Shown: positions 8,323-16,856 of the stretch, piece after piece
How the letters are laid out: every line of letters starts with the position of its first letter
Position numbering within the stretch: position 1 is the stretch's first letter
Assembly (NCBI GenBank): GCA_002010915.1
Contig: MTPG01000046.1
Coordinates: 44,841-89,633 of the forward strand
Source: Desulfarculaceae bacterium JdFR-97
Lineage (GTDB): Bacteria > Desulfobacterota > Desulfocorpusculales > Desulfocorpusculum
Length of the DNA: 44,793 nt
Direction of reading: 5' to 3'
The notes under the pieces: model-generated
What the model was told of the DNA's origin: nothing
The model's database searches: none
The model's input: the letters and a program-made list of their open reading frames with translations, nothing else
Translations under genes and position numbers: made by a program

Positions 8323-9204
8323 TTATACCCTTTCTATGAACTCCTCTCCAAGGAGACCCTCGGGCCGCACCAGGAGCACGGCGATGATGATCAGGAAGGC
8401 GAGGGTGTTCTTGAAGGCGATGGAAATGTAGCCCCCGGCCAGGCCCTCGGCAATCCCGAGGATCAGTCCCCCCACGATGGCCCCGGGCAGGCTGTTAAGT
8501 CCCCCCAAGATGGCCGCGGCGAAGCCCTTGAGGAACGGCTCCAACATGTAGAAGGGGTCCAGAAGGAGCAACGGCGCCAGGAAGAGACCCGCTACCACAC
8601 CGAGCAGTGCGGCTGTGCCCCAGCTGATGGCCAAGATTCGGCGGGTGGGGATCCCCAGGGTCTGGGCGGCCTGAAGGTTCTCCGAGGTGGCCCGCATGGC
8701 AAGCCCCAATCGGGTCCTCTGGACGAGGAGATAGAGGCAGATGCTTCCCAATAGGCCTGCGGCGATGGTGCCCACACTCAATTCGCTGATGTAGATGCCG
8801 CCGATGTTCCAGACCTTGGAGTCGGAAAGAGGAAAGGGGAAAGGCTGGGGTTCCATACCCCAGATGCGGGATGTCAATCCCTGGATGATCAGACCTAGGC
8901 CGAGGGTGAGGATGATCTGCCCCAGGAGAGTCGCCTCCCGACGCTGGGCCGGTACCAGGATGCAGAAATAGAACCCCATGGCCAGGAGACTCCCGAACAG
9001 GAGGGCCATGATGAAGACCAGCCCGAAGGGGATCTTGAGCCCCATCAACGTCAGGGCGAAGAAGGCTCCTGCGGAGGCTATATCCCCGTGGGCGAAGTTC
9101 AGGATCCTCGTAGATCGATAGATGAGGGAGAGCCCCAGGGCCACGAGGGCGTAGAGACTGCCCACGGCCAAGCCCGATATGAAGTAAAGCAGAAAGCGTT
9201 CCAC
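8323..9204 (-). CDS. livH: Branched-chain amino acid-type ABC transporter permease LivH
   Basis: 293 residues, inner-membrane permease with about eight hydrophobic helices. The LivH signature is clear: LYALVALGLSLIYRSTRILNFAHGDIA at the N-terminus, RTRLGLAMRATSENLQAAQTLG, and LPGAIVGGLILGIAEGLAGGY near the end. It pairs with LivM to form the channel driven by LivG and LivF. GTG start at 9204 with AAGGGGG seven bases upstream. The family imports branched-chain amino acids but also amides, urea and aromatic or fatty acids; the embedded acyl-CoA synthetase gene in this operon suggests an organic acid substrate (inference). Confidence 0.95.
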   Translation of the reverse strand: MERFLLYFISGLAVGSLYALVALGLSLIYRSTRILNFAHGDIASAGAFFALTLMGLKIPFGLVFIMALLFGSLLAMGFYFCILVPAQRREATLLGQIILTLGLGLIIQGLTSRIWGMEPQPFPFPLSDSKVWNIGGIYISELSVGTIAAGLLGSICLYLLVQRTRLGLAMRATSENLQAAQTLGIPTRRILAISWGTAALLGVVAGLFLAPLLLLDPFYMLEPFLKGFAAAILGGLNSLPGAIVGGLILGIAEGLAGGYISIAFKNTLAFLIIIAVLLVRPEGLLGEEFIERV

Positions 9205-9241
9205 GTGTGACCCCCTTAAGTTCCCGCTGGAAGCCGCTGCC

Positions 9242-10222
9242 TCATCGGAAGGGCCAGTTCTTCCAATAGAGACGGATCTTCAGCCATCGTCCGGACAGCC
9301 CCAACGGCTCGAAAATGAGGACAATGAAGATGGTGATCCCGAAGACCACCGGGATGAACTCCTTGTAACCGCTGAAGACTTGGGGGACCAACAGAACGAA
9401 AGCCGCTCCCATTATGGAACCCTCCACTGAGGCCAGTCCCCCGATGATGACCGCGACGAAGATGGTGATGGTCTCCATGAAAGTGAACATATTGGGTTCC
9501 AGATAACCGATCAGCTGGGCGTAGAGTCCTCCCTGAACGCCGGTGTAAAACGAGCTGATGGCAAAGGCGAGCAACTTGTATCGTGTCAGGTTGACACCGA
9601 TGGCTTCCGCGGCGATATCGTTGTCCCTGATGGCCACGAAGGCCCTTCCCATATAGGAGGCAACGAGATTATACGTGGCCAAGGTAAACGCCAGCGCCAG
9701 GAGGAAATGGAAGTAGTAGACGGCGGTGGCCCTGGGGATACCGATCTCCGGGAGGAACTTGGGGACCGACAGCCCCATACGTCCTCCGGAGAGGAGTTCG
9801 GAGTTGGCCAGGATCTGGTAAACGGCGATACCGAAGCCCAGGGTCACGATGGCCAGGTAGGGGCCTTTCAGTCGAAGGGAGGGGAATCCGACTACGATCC
9901 CGAACAAGCCTGCTGCCACCCCGGCGGCCAGGAGGGCCAGCAACATGGGGACCCCTGCCCTAGCTAGGTGGCCGAAGGTATAGGCTCCTATGGCTAGAAA
10001 ACCAGCCTGACCGAACGAGATCTGGCCGGTGTAGCCGATGAGCAGATTCTGTCCCATGGTGCCGATGGCGTAGATGGCAATGAGTGTAAGAAGATAGACG
10101 AAGTACTCGGAGGCGACCCAAGGCAGAAGGATCAATGCCCCCAGCAGAAGACCCACCCAGAAGGCGGTCCCCCGTTTGCGAATGAGTTTAAGCTCCTCGC
10201 GATAGCTTTCGATGAGGTCCAT
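9242..10222 (-). CDS. livM: Branched-chain amino acid-type ABC transporter permease LivM
   Basis: 326 residues, second permease of the importer. Typical LivM motifs are GTMGQNLLIGYTGQISFGQAGFLAIGAY, RLKGPYLAIVTLGFGIA, RAFVAIRDNDIAAEAIGVNLTRYK (the loop contacting the ATPase), and GGLASVEGSIMGAAFVLLVPQ. About nine hydrophobic segments. It starts ten bases after the acyl-CoA synthetase stop and ends 37 bases before livH, so all three are in one operon. Confidence 0.95.
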   Translation of the reverse strand: MDLIESYREELKLIRKRGTAFWVGLLLGALILLPWVASEYFVYLLTLIAIYAIGTMGQNLLIGYTGQISFGQAGFLAIGAYTFGHLARAGVPMLLALLAAGVAAGLFGIVVGFPSLRLKGPYLAIVTLGFGIAVYQILANSELLSGGRMGLSVPKFLPEIGIPRATAVYYFHFLLALAFTLATYNLVASYMGRAFVAIRDNDIAAEAIGVNLTRYKLLAFAISSFYTGVQGGLYAQLIGYLEPNMFTFMETITIFVAVIIGGLASVEGSIMGAAFVLLVPQVFSGYKEFIPVVFGITIFIVLIFEPLGLSGRWLKIRLYWKNWPFR

Positions 10223-10232
10223 GGTGTCTTTC

Positions 10233-12032
10233 CTAGCCCCGATAGAGAGACTCGATGAGGTCGGCGTAGCGCTTCTCGATGCTTCGACGCTTGACCTTCT
10301 TGGTGGGAGTGACGTCTCCGTCTTCCTCGTAAAAGCGCTTGGGCAGCAGGGCGAACTTCTTGACCGTCTCCACGCGGGCCAGGGTCTTGTTCACCTTCTG
10401 GACCTCCTTGTCGATGAGCTTGTAGATCTCGGGATTTCGGGTGAGATCGGCGAAGGTGGTGAAAGGGATGCGATGATCCTGTGCGTATTTGGTCACATTG
10501 TCCTCGTCGATGAGGATAAGGGCCACGAGGTATTTTCTGCGATCTCCGATGACTACGGCATCTTGGATATAGGGGCTGAACTTGAGCTTGTTCTCGATAT
10601 AAGCCGGGGTGATGTTCTTTCCGCCCGCCGTGATGATGATGTCCTTCTTTCGGTCCAGGATTCTTAGGAATCCGTCTTCCAGGGCCCCCACATCGCCGGT
10701 ATGGAGCCATCCGTTCACAATGGTCTGGGCAGTCAGCTCGGGGTCCTTGAAGTAACCTTTGAAGACGCCGGGACCACGAGCCAGGATCTCGCCGTCTTCG
10801 GCGATCTTGACCTCGATCCCAGGTATGGGTTCTCCCACGTAGCCCCATCGAGGGCGGTCGAAGCGCTGGACCGCGATGACGCCTGTGGATTCGGTTTGGC
10901 CGTAGCCCTCCCGAAGGGGAATGCCCAGAGCGTTATAGAACTCGAATAGTTCCGGGGATGCCGGGGCCGCCCCACAGACGCCCCATCGGATCCTCTCGAA
11001 ACCCAGCTGCCGCTTAAGGTGATAGAGAACACCCCAATAGGCCAGAAAGTAGAGAGGCTTCAGGAACCATCGTCTTTTATCAGAGCCTTCTGATCGCACA
11101 TATTGAAGCCCGATGTTGACAGCAGTCCGATAGACCAGGCGTTTCAGGAGGGTGGAGTCGGACATCTTGATCTCGATGTTGGAGGCGAACTTCTCCCAGA
11201 TTCGCGGCACGCTGGCGAAGATGGTGGGGGATACCTCCCTGAGATTCATGGGAAGGGTCTCGATGCTCTCCACAAAGTTGACCGTAATTCCCACCCAGAT
11301 GGCCATGAAGAGAGAGATGAGATTCTCGTAGATATGAGCCAGGGGGAGATAGGAGATCACCTCGTCTGTCTCATACGCCGGGTTGGCCTGAAGGAAGGAA
11401 TCGGTCAAGGCGAGGATGTTGTGGTGGGAGATCATGGCCCCTTTGGGGGGACCTGTGGTGCCCGAGGTGTAGATGATCATGGCTGTGTCCTCGGGCTGGA
11501 TTTCAGCCATCCTCTCCTCGATGCATCGGGGATTCTCCTCTAGGTAGCGTCTTCCCCGCTCCAGGAACTCCTCGAAAAAGATGATCTTGGGATGGGAGAA
11601 TCCCCACAATCCCTTTGGATCCCAGACCACTACCTGCTTGAGACCCACCTTGGGGAGGATCTCGAGTACCTTGTCCACTTGTTCTTCGTTCTCGACGAAG
11701 AGGATCTCGGCTTCGGAGTGCCCGACCACGTAGGCCACTTGGTCCGGAGCGGAGGTCGGATAGATCCCACAGGTGGCCCCACCGGCCGTCATGGTCCCCA
11801 GGTGACAGTAGACCCACTCGGGACGGTTGTCCCCTAGGACGGCCACGAACTGGCCTTTTTCCAGGCCCAAGGCCATCAAGGCCGCGGCCACCTCCCTCAC
11901 TCGTTGCCCGTATTGCCGCCAAGAGATGCGATGCCAGATGCCGTAGTCCTTCCGGCGGAGGGCCACACGGTCTCCCAGCCGCTGAACCTGTTTGAAGAAG
12001 AGCTCCGGAAAGATCCGGACGTCGCGGTACAT
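10233..12032 (-). CDS. Long-chain acyl-CoA synthetase (AMP-binding enzyme) inside the liv operon
   Basis: About 599 residues. It activates a carboxylic acid to acyl-AMP and then acyl-CoA using ATP and CoA. ANL superfamily motifs are P-loop TSGTTGPPKGAMISH, A5 GYGQTESTG, A7 GWLHTGDVGALEDGFLRILDRKKD and A8/A10 around ITAGGKNITP, with a C-terminal cap domain typical of the FAA1/FadD15-like long-chain branch. The start is ATG 12032, six bases after AAGGAG; another ATG lies two codons earlier. It overlaps the end of livF, so translation is coupled. The reading frame stays open far upstream across livF, but that part is out-of-frame shadow and not a fusion. Position between livF and livM suggests uptake and CoA activation are coupled. 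Confidence 0.92.
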   Translation of the reverse strand: MYRDVRIFPELFFKQVQRLGDRVALRRKDYGIWHRISWRQYGQRVREVAAALMALGLEKGQFVAVLGDNRPEWVYCHLGTMTAGGATCGIYPTSAPDQVAYVVGHSEAEILFVENEEQVDKVLEILPKVGLKQVVVWDPKGLWGFSHPKIIFFEEFLERGRRYLEENPRCIEERMAEIQPEDTAMIIYTSGTTGPPKGAMISHHNILALTDSFLQANPAYETDEVISYLPLAHIYENLISLFMAIWVGITVNFVESIETLPMNLREVSPTIFASVPRIWEKFASNIEIKMSDSTLLKRLVYRTAVNIGLQYVRSEGSDKRRWFLKPLYFLAYWGVLYHLKRQLGFERIRWGVCGAAPASPELFEFYNALGIPLREGYGQTESTGVIAVQRFDRPRWGYVGEPIPGIEVKIAEDGEILARGPGVFKGYFKDPELTAQTIVNGWLHTGDVGALEDGFLRILDRKKDIIITAGGKNITPAYIENKLKFSPYIQDAVVIGDRRKYLVALILIDEDNVTKYAQDHRIPFTTFADLTRNPEIYKLIDKEVQKVNKTLARVETVKKFALLPKRFYEEDGDVTPTKKVKRRSIEKRYADLIESLYRG

Positions 12033-12808
12033 CACCATCTCCTTCTCTTCTTGTAAAGCCTCCATCCTTTGGGCGAGAGGGACTGCTCCCCCATGCCGAG
12101 ATAGAGTTCCTGGACGTCCTCGTTCTCCTCCAATTCCTTTGGAGTGCCCTCCAGCACGATGCGGCCTGCTTCCAGAATGTATCCGTAATGGGCGATGCGG
12201 AGGGCCAATTTGGCGTTCTGCTCCACCACAAGTAGTGTGGTGCCTTTGCGGCTGATCTGCAGCAGGGCGTCGATGACGTGCCGGGCCACCTTGGGGGCCA
12301 GCCCCAGGGAGGGCTCGTCCAGCATCAAAAGATGGGGGCGCCGAAGCATGGCCCGGGCTATGGCCAACATCTGCTGCTCCCCACCGGAGAGGGTCTCCGC
12401 TTGTTGCTTCCTTCGGTCCCGGAGGATGGGAAAGAGCCCGTGGACGAATTCCAGGTCCTCCTTTACTGCCTCGTCCCTCCGTCCCCAGAGACCCAGATCC
12501 AGGTTTTCCTCCACCGTCAGCTCGCGAAAGAGCCCTCGGTCCTCTGGGACGTAGACGATGCCCAAGGAGGAGATCTTCTCCGGGGGGAGCCTCTGGATCA
12601 TACGGCCACGAAACTCTATGGTCCCCTTCTTGGGCTGGTCCTTGATGAGCCCAGCGATGGTCTTCAGCAGGGTGGTTTTGCCCGCCCCATTGGGCCCCAA
12701 GATGGCGAAGATCTCCCTTTCCTTGACTTCCAAGGAGATCCCGTGCAAGGCGTAGATCCGGTCGAAATAGAGGGTCTCTATGCTGGAGATCTTCAGAAGT
12801 GGAGTCAT
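12032..12808 (-). CDS. livF: ABC transporter ATP-binding protein LivF
   Basis: 258 residues, cytoplasmic ATPase of the importer. Walker A GPNGAGKTT, Q-loop region with YVPEDRGLF (LivF-type), signature LSGGEQQMLAIARAM, Walker B LLMLDEPSLGLAP, and H-loop-position residue in LLVVEQNA (Gln-Asn in place of His, as usual in LivF). The C-terminus carries a short basic extension (KGWRLYKKRRRW) beyond the normal family end. The start overlaps the livG stop (ATGA), and its stop overlaps the acyl-CoA synthetase start. Confidence 0.95.
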   Translation of the reverse strand: MTPLLKISSIETLYFDRIYALHGISLEVKEREIFAILGPNGAGKTTLLKTIAGLIKDQPKKGTIEFRGRMIQRLPPEKISSLGIVYVPEDRGLFRELTVEENLDLGLWGRRDEAVKEDLEFVHGLFPILRDRRKQQAETLSGGEQQMLAIARAMLRRPHLLMLDEPSLGLAPKVARHVIDALLQISRKGTTLLVVEQNAKLALRIAHYGYILEAGRIVLEGTPKELEENEDVQELYLGMGEQSLSPKGWRLYKKRRRW

Positions 12809-13578
12809 TCTTCCCCCACATAAGCGCGGATGACCTCGGGGTGGGACTGGACTTCCTGTGGCGTCCCCTCGGCGATCTTCCGACCGTAATCCAAGGCCAC
12901 CATCCGGTCGGCCACCCGGGATGCGATCCTCAGGTCGTGCTCCACCAGAAGGACCGCGATCCGATAGCGCCCCCGTATCTCACCAATGCGGTATGCCGCC
13001 TCCTCCTTTTCCTCGGCCGTCAGGCCAGAGATGGGCTCATCCAGAAGAAGTAGCTTGGGCTCCAGAGCCAAGGCCCTTCCGATCTCCACCTTCTTTTGAA
13101 TTCCGTAGGGGCAGTCAGCCACTCGGGCCTTGCGGTAGGCATGGAGGTCCAGAAAATCGATGATCTCCTCCACCACTTCCCGGTGCCGAATCTCCTCCCG
13201 TTTGATCCTCATGAAGGCATGAAACGGATTTTTTCGGAAATGAACGTGACGGCCCAGAAGGAGATTCTCCAGGACGGTCATATGGAGAAAGAGCCGCAGG
13301 TTCTGGAAGGTTCGACCGATGCCCCGGCGGGCGATCCGGTCGGGCGAAAGTCCCAAGAGACTCTCCCCCTCGAATAAGATCTTCCCTCGGTTCGGCCGAT
13401 AGACTCCGGAGATGCAGTTGAACATGGAGGTCTTGCCCGAACCGTTGGGACCGATGACCGTCAAGATCTCCTGTTCCTCCAGCCGGAGATCCACGCCCGC
13501 CAGGGCCATGATACCACCGAAGCTGATGCTGAGGTCTTCGATTTCCAACAGGGCCTTGGATCCACCTGATTTGTTCAT
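12805..13578 (-). CDS. livG: ABC transporter ATP-binding protein LivG
   Basis: 257 residues. Walker A GPNGSGKTSMFNCISG, LivG-type GIGRTFQNLRLF after the Q-loop, Walker B LLLLDEPISGL, H-loop VLLVEHDL. The signature region reads DCPYGIQKKVEIGRALA; LSYG.QR is usual, so the signature is slightly unusual (CPYGIQKK). Start placed at ATG 13578, where homology begins; the frame is open another 76 codons upstream without a domain. Coupled to livF by an ATGA overlap. Confidence 0.93.
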   Translation of the reverse strand: MNKSGGSKALLEIEDLSISFGGIMALAGVDLRLEEQEILTVIGPNGSGKTSMFNCISGVYRPNRGKILFEGESLLGLSPDRIARRGIGRTFQNLRLFLHMTVLENLLLGRHVHFRKNPFHAFMRIKREEIRHREVVEEIIDFLDLHAYRKARVADCPYGIQKKVEIGRALALEPKLLLLDEPISGLTAEEKEEAAYRIGEIRGRYRIAVLLVEHDLRIASRVADRMVALDYGRKIAEGTPQEVQSHPEVIRAYVGEE

Positions 13579-13681
13579 CTCTTCCGCTGGTGCCTCCTCG
13601 AATGGAATTCCCCAACCCCCCGGGCGGCCGGTGCTCCGGTTCTCGTCTCCAAGGGGTCGGGGGAGGCGGTCGGCCGGGGTC

Positions 13682-14884
13682 TTAGAAGTGAGGCTTGTAG
13701 AGGATGTAGTCGGTGATGGGGACGTGCTTTCCACCTTTGGCCTGAAGCAGACGCGACCCATTGACACCATGATGGCGGTTGGGTCCGAAATTGACCGGGG
13801 CTCCAATCCCTTCGGGCTTCCAGTTTCGGATGCTCTCCATGGCGTGGATCATGGCCTCGGGTGTGAGGTTACGTCCTGCCCTTTTGAGTCCCTCTATGGT
13901 GTACATCATGGAGACAGCTCCGAAGACGGCCAAATATTCCTTTCCCTTGATCTTGGGGTTGTATTTTTTCAGGATATCGGCCACTCTGTCAGCCTCGGGA
14001 TCGGAGCCGGGTATGCCAGAGTGGGCCGATGATGCGGGGTAAACCCCTTCCCATACCTCCCCGGCGACCCTGTACATGATGGGATCGCCCAAGGGGAAGG
14101 AAGTGAGCACTTTGGGCCTGTAGCCGAACTTGGCCATGGCCTTGAGGATCAGCCCCCCGTGGCTCATGGTGGTGTAGAGGATCACTGTATCCGCACCGGA
14201 CTCTTTGAGCTTCAGTGCATGGGTGTCCAAGGCCCGCTCGGTCAGCTCATAGGAGACGGAAGCGGCCAATTGAGCCTTCCCCGGGAACTTCTCCATGGCC
14301 CTTTTCACTCCGGCGAGCCCCATCTTCCCGTAATCGTCGTTTTGGTAGAAGATCGCAAACTTCTTGGAGCCCAGCTTCTGGAAGGCATAGGTTGCGAGGA
14401 ATTCGGCCTCGTCCTCGTAATCGGGGTAGGAGATGAAGATATAGCGGAGTCTATCCTTGGGATACTTCTCCCACATGCGGGTGTTGCCGTAGGCGGTGAT
14501 CAAGGGGACCTTGTTTTCCGGGAAGAAATCCCGGCAAGCGTGAACCACGGCTGTCCCCAAAAGGCCGGTCACGGCGAAGACCTTTCCTTTCATTTCTTGG
14601 AGATTGGCCAATGCGCGGGTGGGATTGTAAGCATCGTCCTTGAGAAGGATCTTGATCTTGCGGCCGTTGACGCCCCCTTGGTCGTTGATGTAGTCCGCCC
14701 ATGCCTTTCCCCCGAGAGCGGTGACACCCCAAAGTGCCGCAGGGCCGCTAAGCGGGGTTGTCCATCCAATGACCACTTCCTTGTCCGTGACCCCAGGGAC
14801 GCCCCCAGCCCGCACGGAGACAGGGATGAGGCAGACCAGGAGGACTAGGCTGCAAAGGACCCATCGCAAGCCGTTCCTTCTCAT
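13682..14884 (-). CDS. Periplasmic substrate-binding protein of the liv-type ABC importer
   Basis: 400 residues including a signal peptide of about 24 (MRRNGLRWVLCSLVLLVCLI, cleavage near VRAGG). Peripla_BP_6/LivJ fold: it opens with KEVVIGWTTPLSGPAALWG, followed by DDAYNPTRALANLQEM and FAIFYQNDDYGKMGL. This subunit fixes substrate choice, but the ligand cannot be read from the sequence. Homologues near acyl-CoA ligases often bind aromatic or aliphatic acids rather than amino acids. ATG 14884 has GGAGGG upstream. First gene of the operon; 103 bases separate it from livG, room for differential expression. Confidence 0.93.
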   Translation of the reverse strand: MRRNGLRWVLCSLVLLVCLIPVSVRAGGVPGVTDKEVVIGWTTPLSGPAALWGVTALGGKAWADYINDQGGVNGRKIKILLKDDAYNPTRALANLQEMKGKVFAVTGLLGTAVVHACRDFFPENKVPLITAYGNTRMWEKYPKDRLRYIFISYPDYEDEAEFLATYAFQKLGSKKFAIFYQNDDYGKMGLAGVKRAMEKFPGKAQLAASVSYELTERALDTHALKLKESGADTVILYTTMSHGGLILKAMAKFGYRPKVLTSFPLGDPIMYRVAGEVWEGVYPASSAHSGIPGSDPEADRVADILKKYNPKIKGKEYLAVFGAVSMMYTIEGLKRAGRNLTPEAMIHAMESIRNWKPEGIGAPVNFGPNRHHGVNGSRLLQAKGGKHVPITDYILYKPHF

Positions 14885-15110
14885 CTCTCCCTCCTTTTCC
14901 AGGAAAAAGGGTTGGAACCACGCGAGGCCTTCCAAAGAAGGCCTCGCACCTTTCGTACAGGGTCAGGCCTGAGTGCGTGGAAGAGGCGCGCGAACCACGG
15001 ACAGAAAAGAGAGACTTCGACTAGTGAGCATCGCGAGTGATGGTCACGTGAGTTTCCACATGAGAACGGCCCCCCTCCGATGGAGCTTTTCCACCAGGAG
15101 ATAGAACGCT

Positions 15111-15139
15111 AATCTAGTGAAGGAACCTTGGGTTGTCAA
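15111..15139 (-). promoter_or_regulatory. Sigma-70 promoter of the liv/acyl-CoA synthetase operon
   Basis: Read on the minus strand: perfect TTGACA (plus-strand TGTCAA, 15134-15139), 17-base spacer, TAGATT (plus-strand AATCTA, 15111-15116; 4 of 6). Transcription would start near 15104, leaving a 5' UTR of about 220 bases before the binding-protein ATG at 14884. Confidence 0.65.
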
Positions 15140-15419
15140 CACCTTTTCTGACCTCTACTGCCGGGCTGTCTCAGCGAGGTTGGGATGGAGGTGATCTGGG
15201 AGGAGGTGGTTGCACTATATTCTTTTCAGATAGGTAAAGTGGTCCAAGAGGTATGGTGGATGCGGGTCCATGGTTCAGAACTGTAGGGAAGCTGTGACAT
15301 CGATCCGGATGAAGTTCCGGGAAGGCTGTAGCGCGCTGGAGAAGGAGATATGCCGAGAGACACGCTGGCTCCAGCCTGTGCCTGAACAGCGACTCGAAGG
15401 ATGGACCGGTGGGCAGGGG
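15140..15419. other. Non-coding stretch between divergent liv and rrf2-cys promoters
   Basis: About 280 bases with no credible gene. A TATATT at about 15216-15221 lacks a matching -35. No long repeat or stable stem was noticed. It separates two divergently transcribed operons. Confidence 0.35.
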
Positions 15420-15451
15420 TTGTCAATTTGGCTACTAATTTTGTAGACTAT
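15420..15451 (+). promoter_or_regulatory. rrf2-cysK-cysE promoter with candidate Rrf2 operator
   Basis: TTGTCA at 15420-15425 (5 of 6), 18-base spacer, TAGACT at 15444-15449 (4 of 6). Inside the spacer and reaching the -10 box is the inverted repeat CTAC (15432-15435) / GTAG (15443-15446) in an AT-rich setting, flanked more loosely by TTGG and CTATCAA. Its position over the core promoter suits a repressor, most simply autoregulation by the Rrf2 protein encoded 35 bases downstream. The start codon at 15484 follows GAGGGGGA. Confidence 0.55.
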
Positions 15452-15483
15452 CAATTAAACACCAGCTTTATTGAGGGGGAATC

Positions 15484-15912
15484 ATGAAGCTCTCCACACG
15501 AGGAAGATACGGAGCGCGCTTGATGATCGATCTTGCGGCCCATTATGGAAAGGGTCTTGTATTACTTAAGGATTTAGCTAGCCGTCAGCACCTTTCGGCT
15601 AAGTATCTGGACCAGCTTATGCTCTCGCTGCGCAGGGCAGGGCTGGTCAAGAGCAAACGGGGTGTCAAAGGAGGGTTTCAGCTGGCGAAGCCCCCCGAAG
15701 AGATCCGACTTTTGGAAGTGGTGGAGGCCGTGGAAGGGCCCTTGGACTTGGTCGATTGCGTGGCTCATCCAGAGGGCTGTCCTCGTTCGCGCAAGTGCGT
15801 TACCCTGGAGGTCTGGGAAGAGGTGGGACGGGAGATCCGGCAGGTGCTCGCTCGCAGGACCTTGGCAGATCTTGCTCAGAGGCAGCAGCAGAAGGAAGGA
15901 GCCCCATTCTAA
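15484..15912 (+). CDS. Rrf2-family regulator, IscR-like with three cysteines
   Basis: 142 residues. N-terminal winged helix opens with the family signature [18 protein letters not shown]; the recognition region [24 protein letters not shown] and the wing [11 protein letters not shown] follow. Cysteines at 92, 99 and 105 (DCVAHPEGC and RKC) match the cluster-binding triplet of IscR (C92, C98, C104), so the protein probably holds an Fe-S cluster. Firmicute CymR, also an Rrf2 regulator of cysteine genes, lacks these cysteines. Its stop overlaps the cysK ATG by one base, so it most likely regulates the cys genes in response to cysteine, sulfide or Fe-S status (inference). Confidence 0.92.
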   Translation: MKLSTRGRYGARLMIDLAAHYGKGLVLLKDLASRQHLSAKYLDQLMLSLRRAGLVKSKRGVKGGFQLAKPPEEIRLLEVVEAVEGPLDLVDCVAHPEGCPRSRKCVTLEVWEEVGREIRQVLARRTLADLAQRQQQKEGAPF

Positions 15913-16856
15913 TGAAGATCTTTGACTCCATTACAGATACCGTGGGAGGGACGCCTCTGGTCCGACTGCATCGCGTGGTCGAGGACGTTCAGGCCGAGGT
16001 AGTGGCCAAGTTGGAGTCCTTCAATCCCTGTCACAGCGTCAAGGACCGGATCGCGGTCAGCATGATCGATGAAGCCGAGCGCCAGGGAAAGATCACTCCG
16101 GAGACCGTCATCCTGGAACCTACCAGCGGAAACACCGGCATCGGCCTTGCTTTGGTCTGCGCGGCGCGGGGTTATCCTCTGGTGCTCACCATGCCGGAGA
16201 CCATGAGTCTGGAAAGACGGATCCTTCTGCGGGCCTTGGGAGCCCGGTTGATCCTTACGCCAGGCTCTGAGGGGATGCCCGGGGCTGTGCGGCGGGCTCA
16301 AGAGATGGCTGCTGAAGATTCACGCTACTTTATCCCTCAGCAGTTTGTCAATCCGGCCAACCCCGAGATTCATCGAAAGACCACGGCGGAGGAGATCTGG
16401 CAGGACACCGACGGTAAGGTGGACATTCTGGTGGCTGGCGTGGGGACTGGAGGGACCATCACGGGAGTTGCCGAAGTGATCAAGGCCCGCAAACCTTCCT
16501 TTCGAGCGGTGGCGGTGGAACCCGCCGAATCAGCGGTCCTGTCGGGATGCAAGGCGGGTCCCCATAGGATTCAGGGTATCGGAGCAGGGTTCATCCCAGA
16601 GGTCTTGAATCGTCAAGTCGTCGATGAGGTCATAGCGGTGCGAAGCGAGGATGCCGGGGAAATGGCCCGACGTCTGGCCCAACAGGAGGGGATCTTGGCC
16701 GGGATCTCAAGCGGCGCGGCGGTCTGGGCCGCATTGGAGGTGGCCCGAAGGGACTCCTCCAGGGGGAAGATGATAGTGGTAGTCCTGCCCGATACGGGAG
16801 AGCGTTATCTCAGCACGTGGCTCTTCGAAGAGGAGAGGAAGGAGGTCTCATCATGA
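15912..16856 (+). CDS. cysK: Cysteine synthase (O-acetylserine sulfhydrylase)
   Basis: 314 residues, PLP enzyme making cysteine from O-acetylserine and sulfide. The PLP lysine lies in [14 protein letters not shown], substrate loop in [13 protein letters not shown], phosphate-binding loop [10 protein letters not shown], and the C-terminal [11 protein letters not shown]. Length is normal for CysK. The N-terminus [19 protein letters not shown] is standard, so ATG 15912 is the start, overlapping the rrf2 stop in TAATG. GGAAGGAG lies about 11 bases upstream within rrf2. Coupled to cysE by ATGA. Confidence 0.96.
   Translation: MKIFDSITDTVGGTPLVRLHRVVEDVQAEVVAKLESFNPCHSVKDRIAVSMIDEAERQGKITPETVILEPTSGNTGIGLALVCAARGYPLVLTMPETMSLERRILLRALGARLILTPGSEGMPGAVRRAQEMAAEDSRYFIPQQFVNPANPEIHRKTTAEEIWQDTDGKVDILVAGVGTGGTITGVAEVIKARKPSFRAVAVEPAESAVLSGCKAGPHRIQGIGAGFIPEVLNRQVVDEVIAVRSEDAGEMARRLAQQEGILAGISSGAAVWAALEVARRDSSRGKMIVVVLPDTGERYLSTWLFEEERKEVSS

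Noticed and set aside
12033-12821. Apparent 862-residue fusion of the acyl-CoA synthetase with an upstream domain
   Set aside because: The extra frame upstream of 12038 overlaps livF in another frame, is Arg/Gly/Pro-rich without domains, and a ribosome binding site marks the true ligase start.
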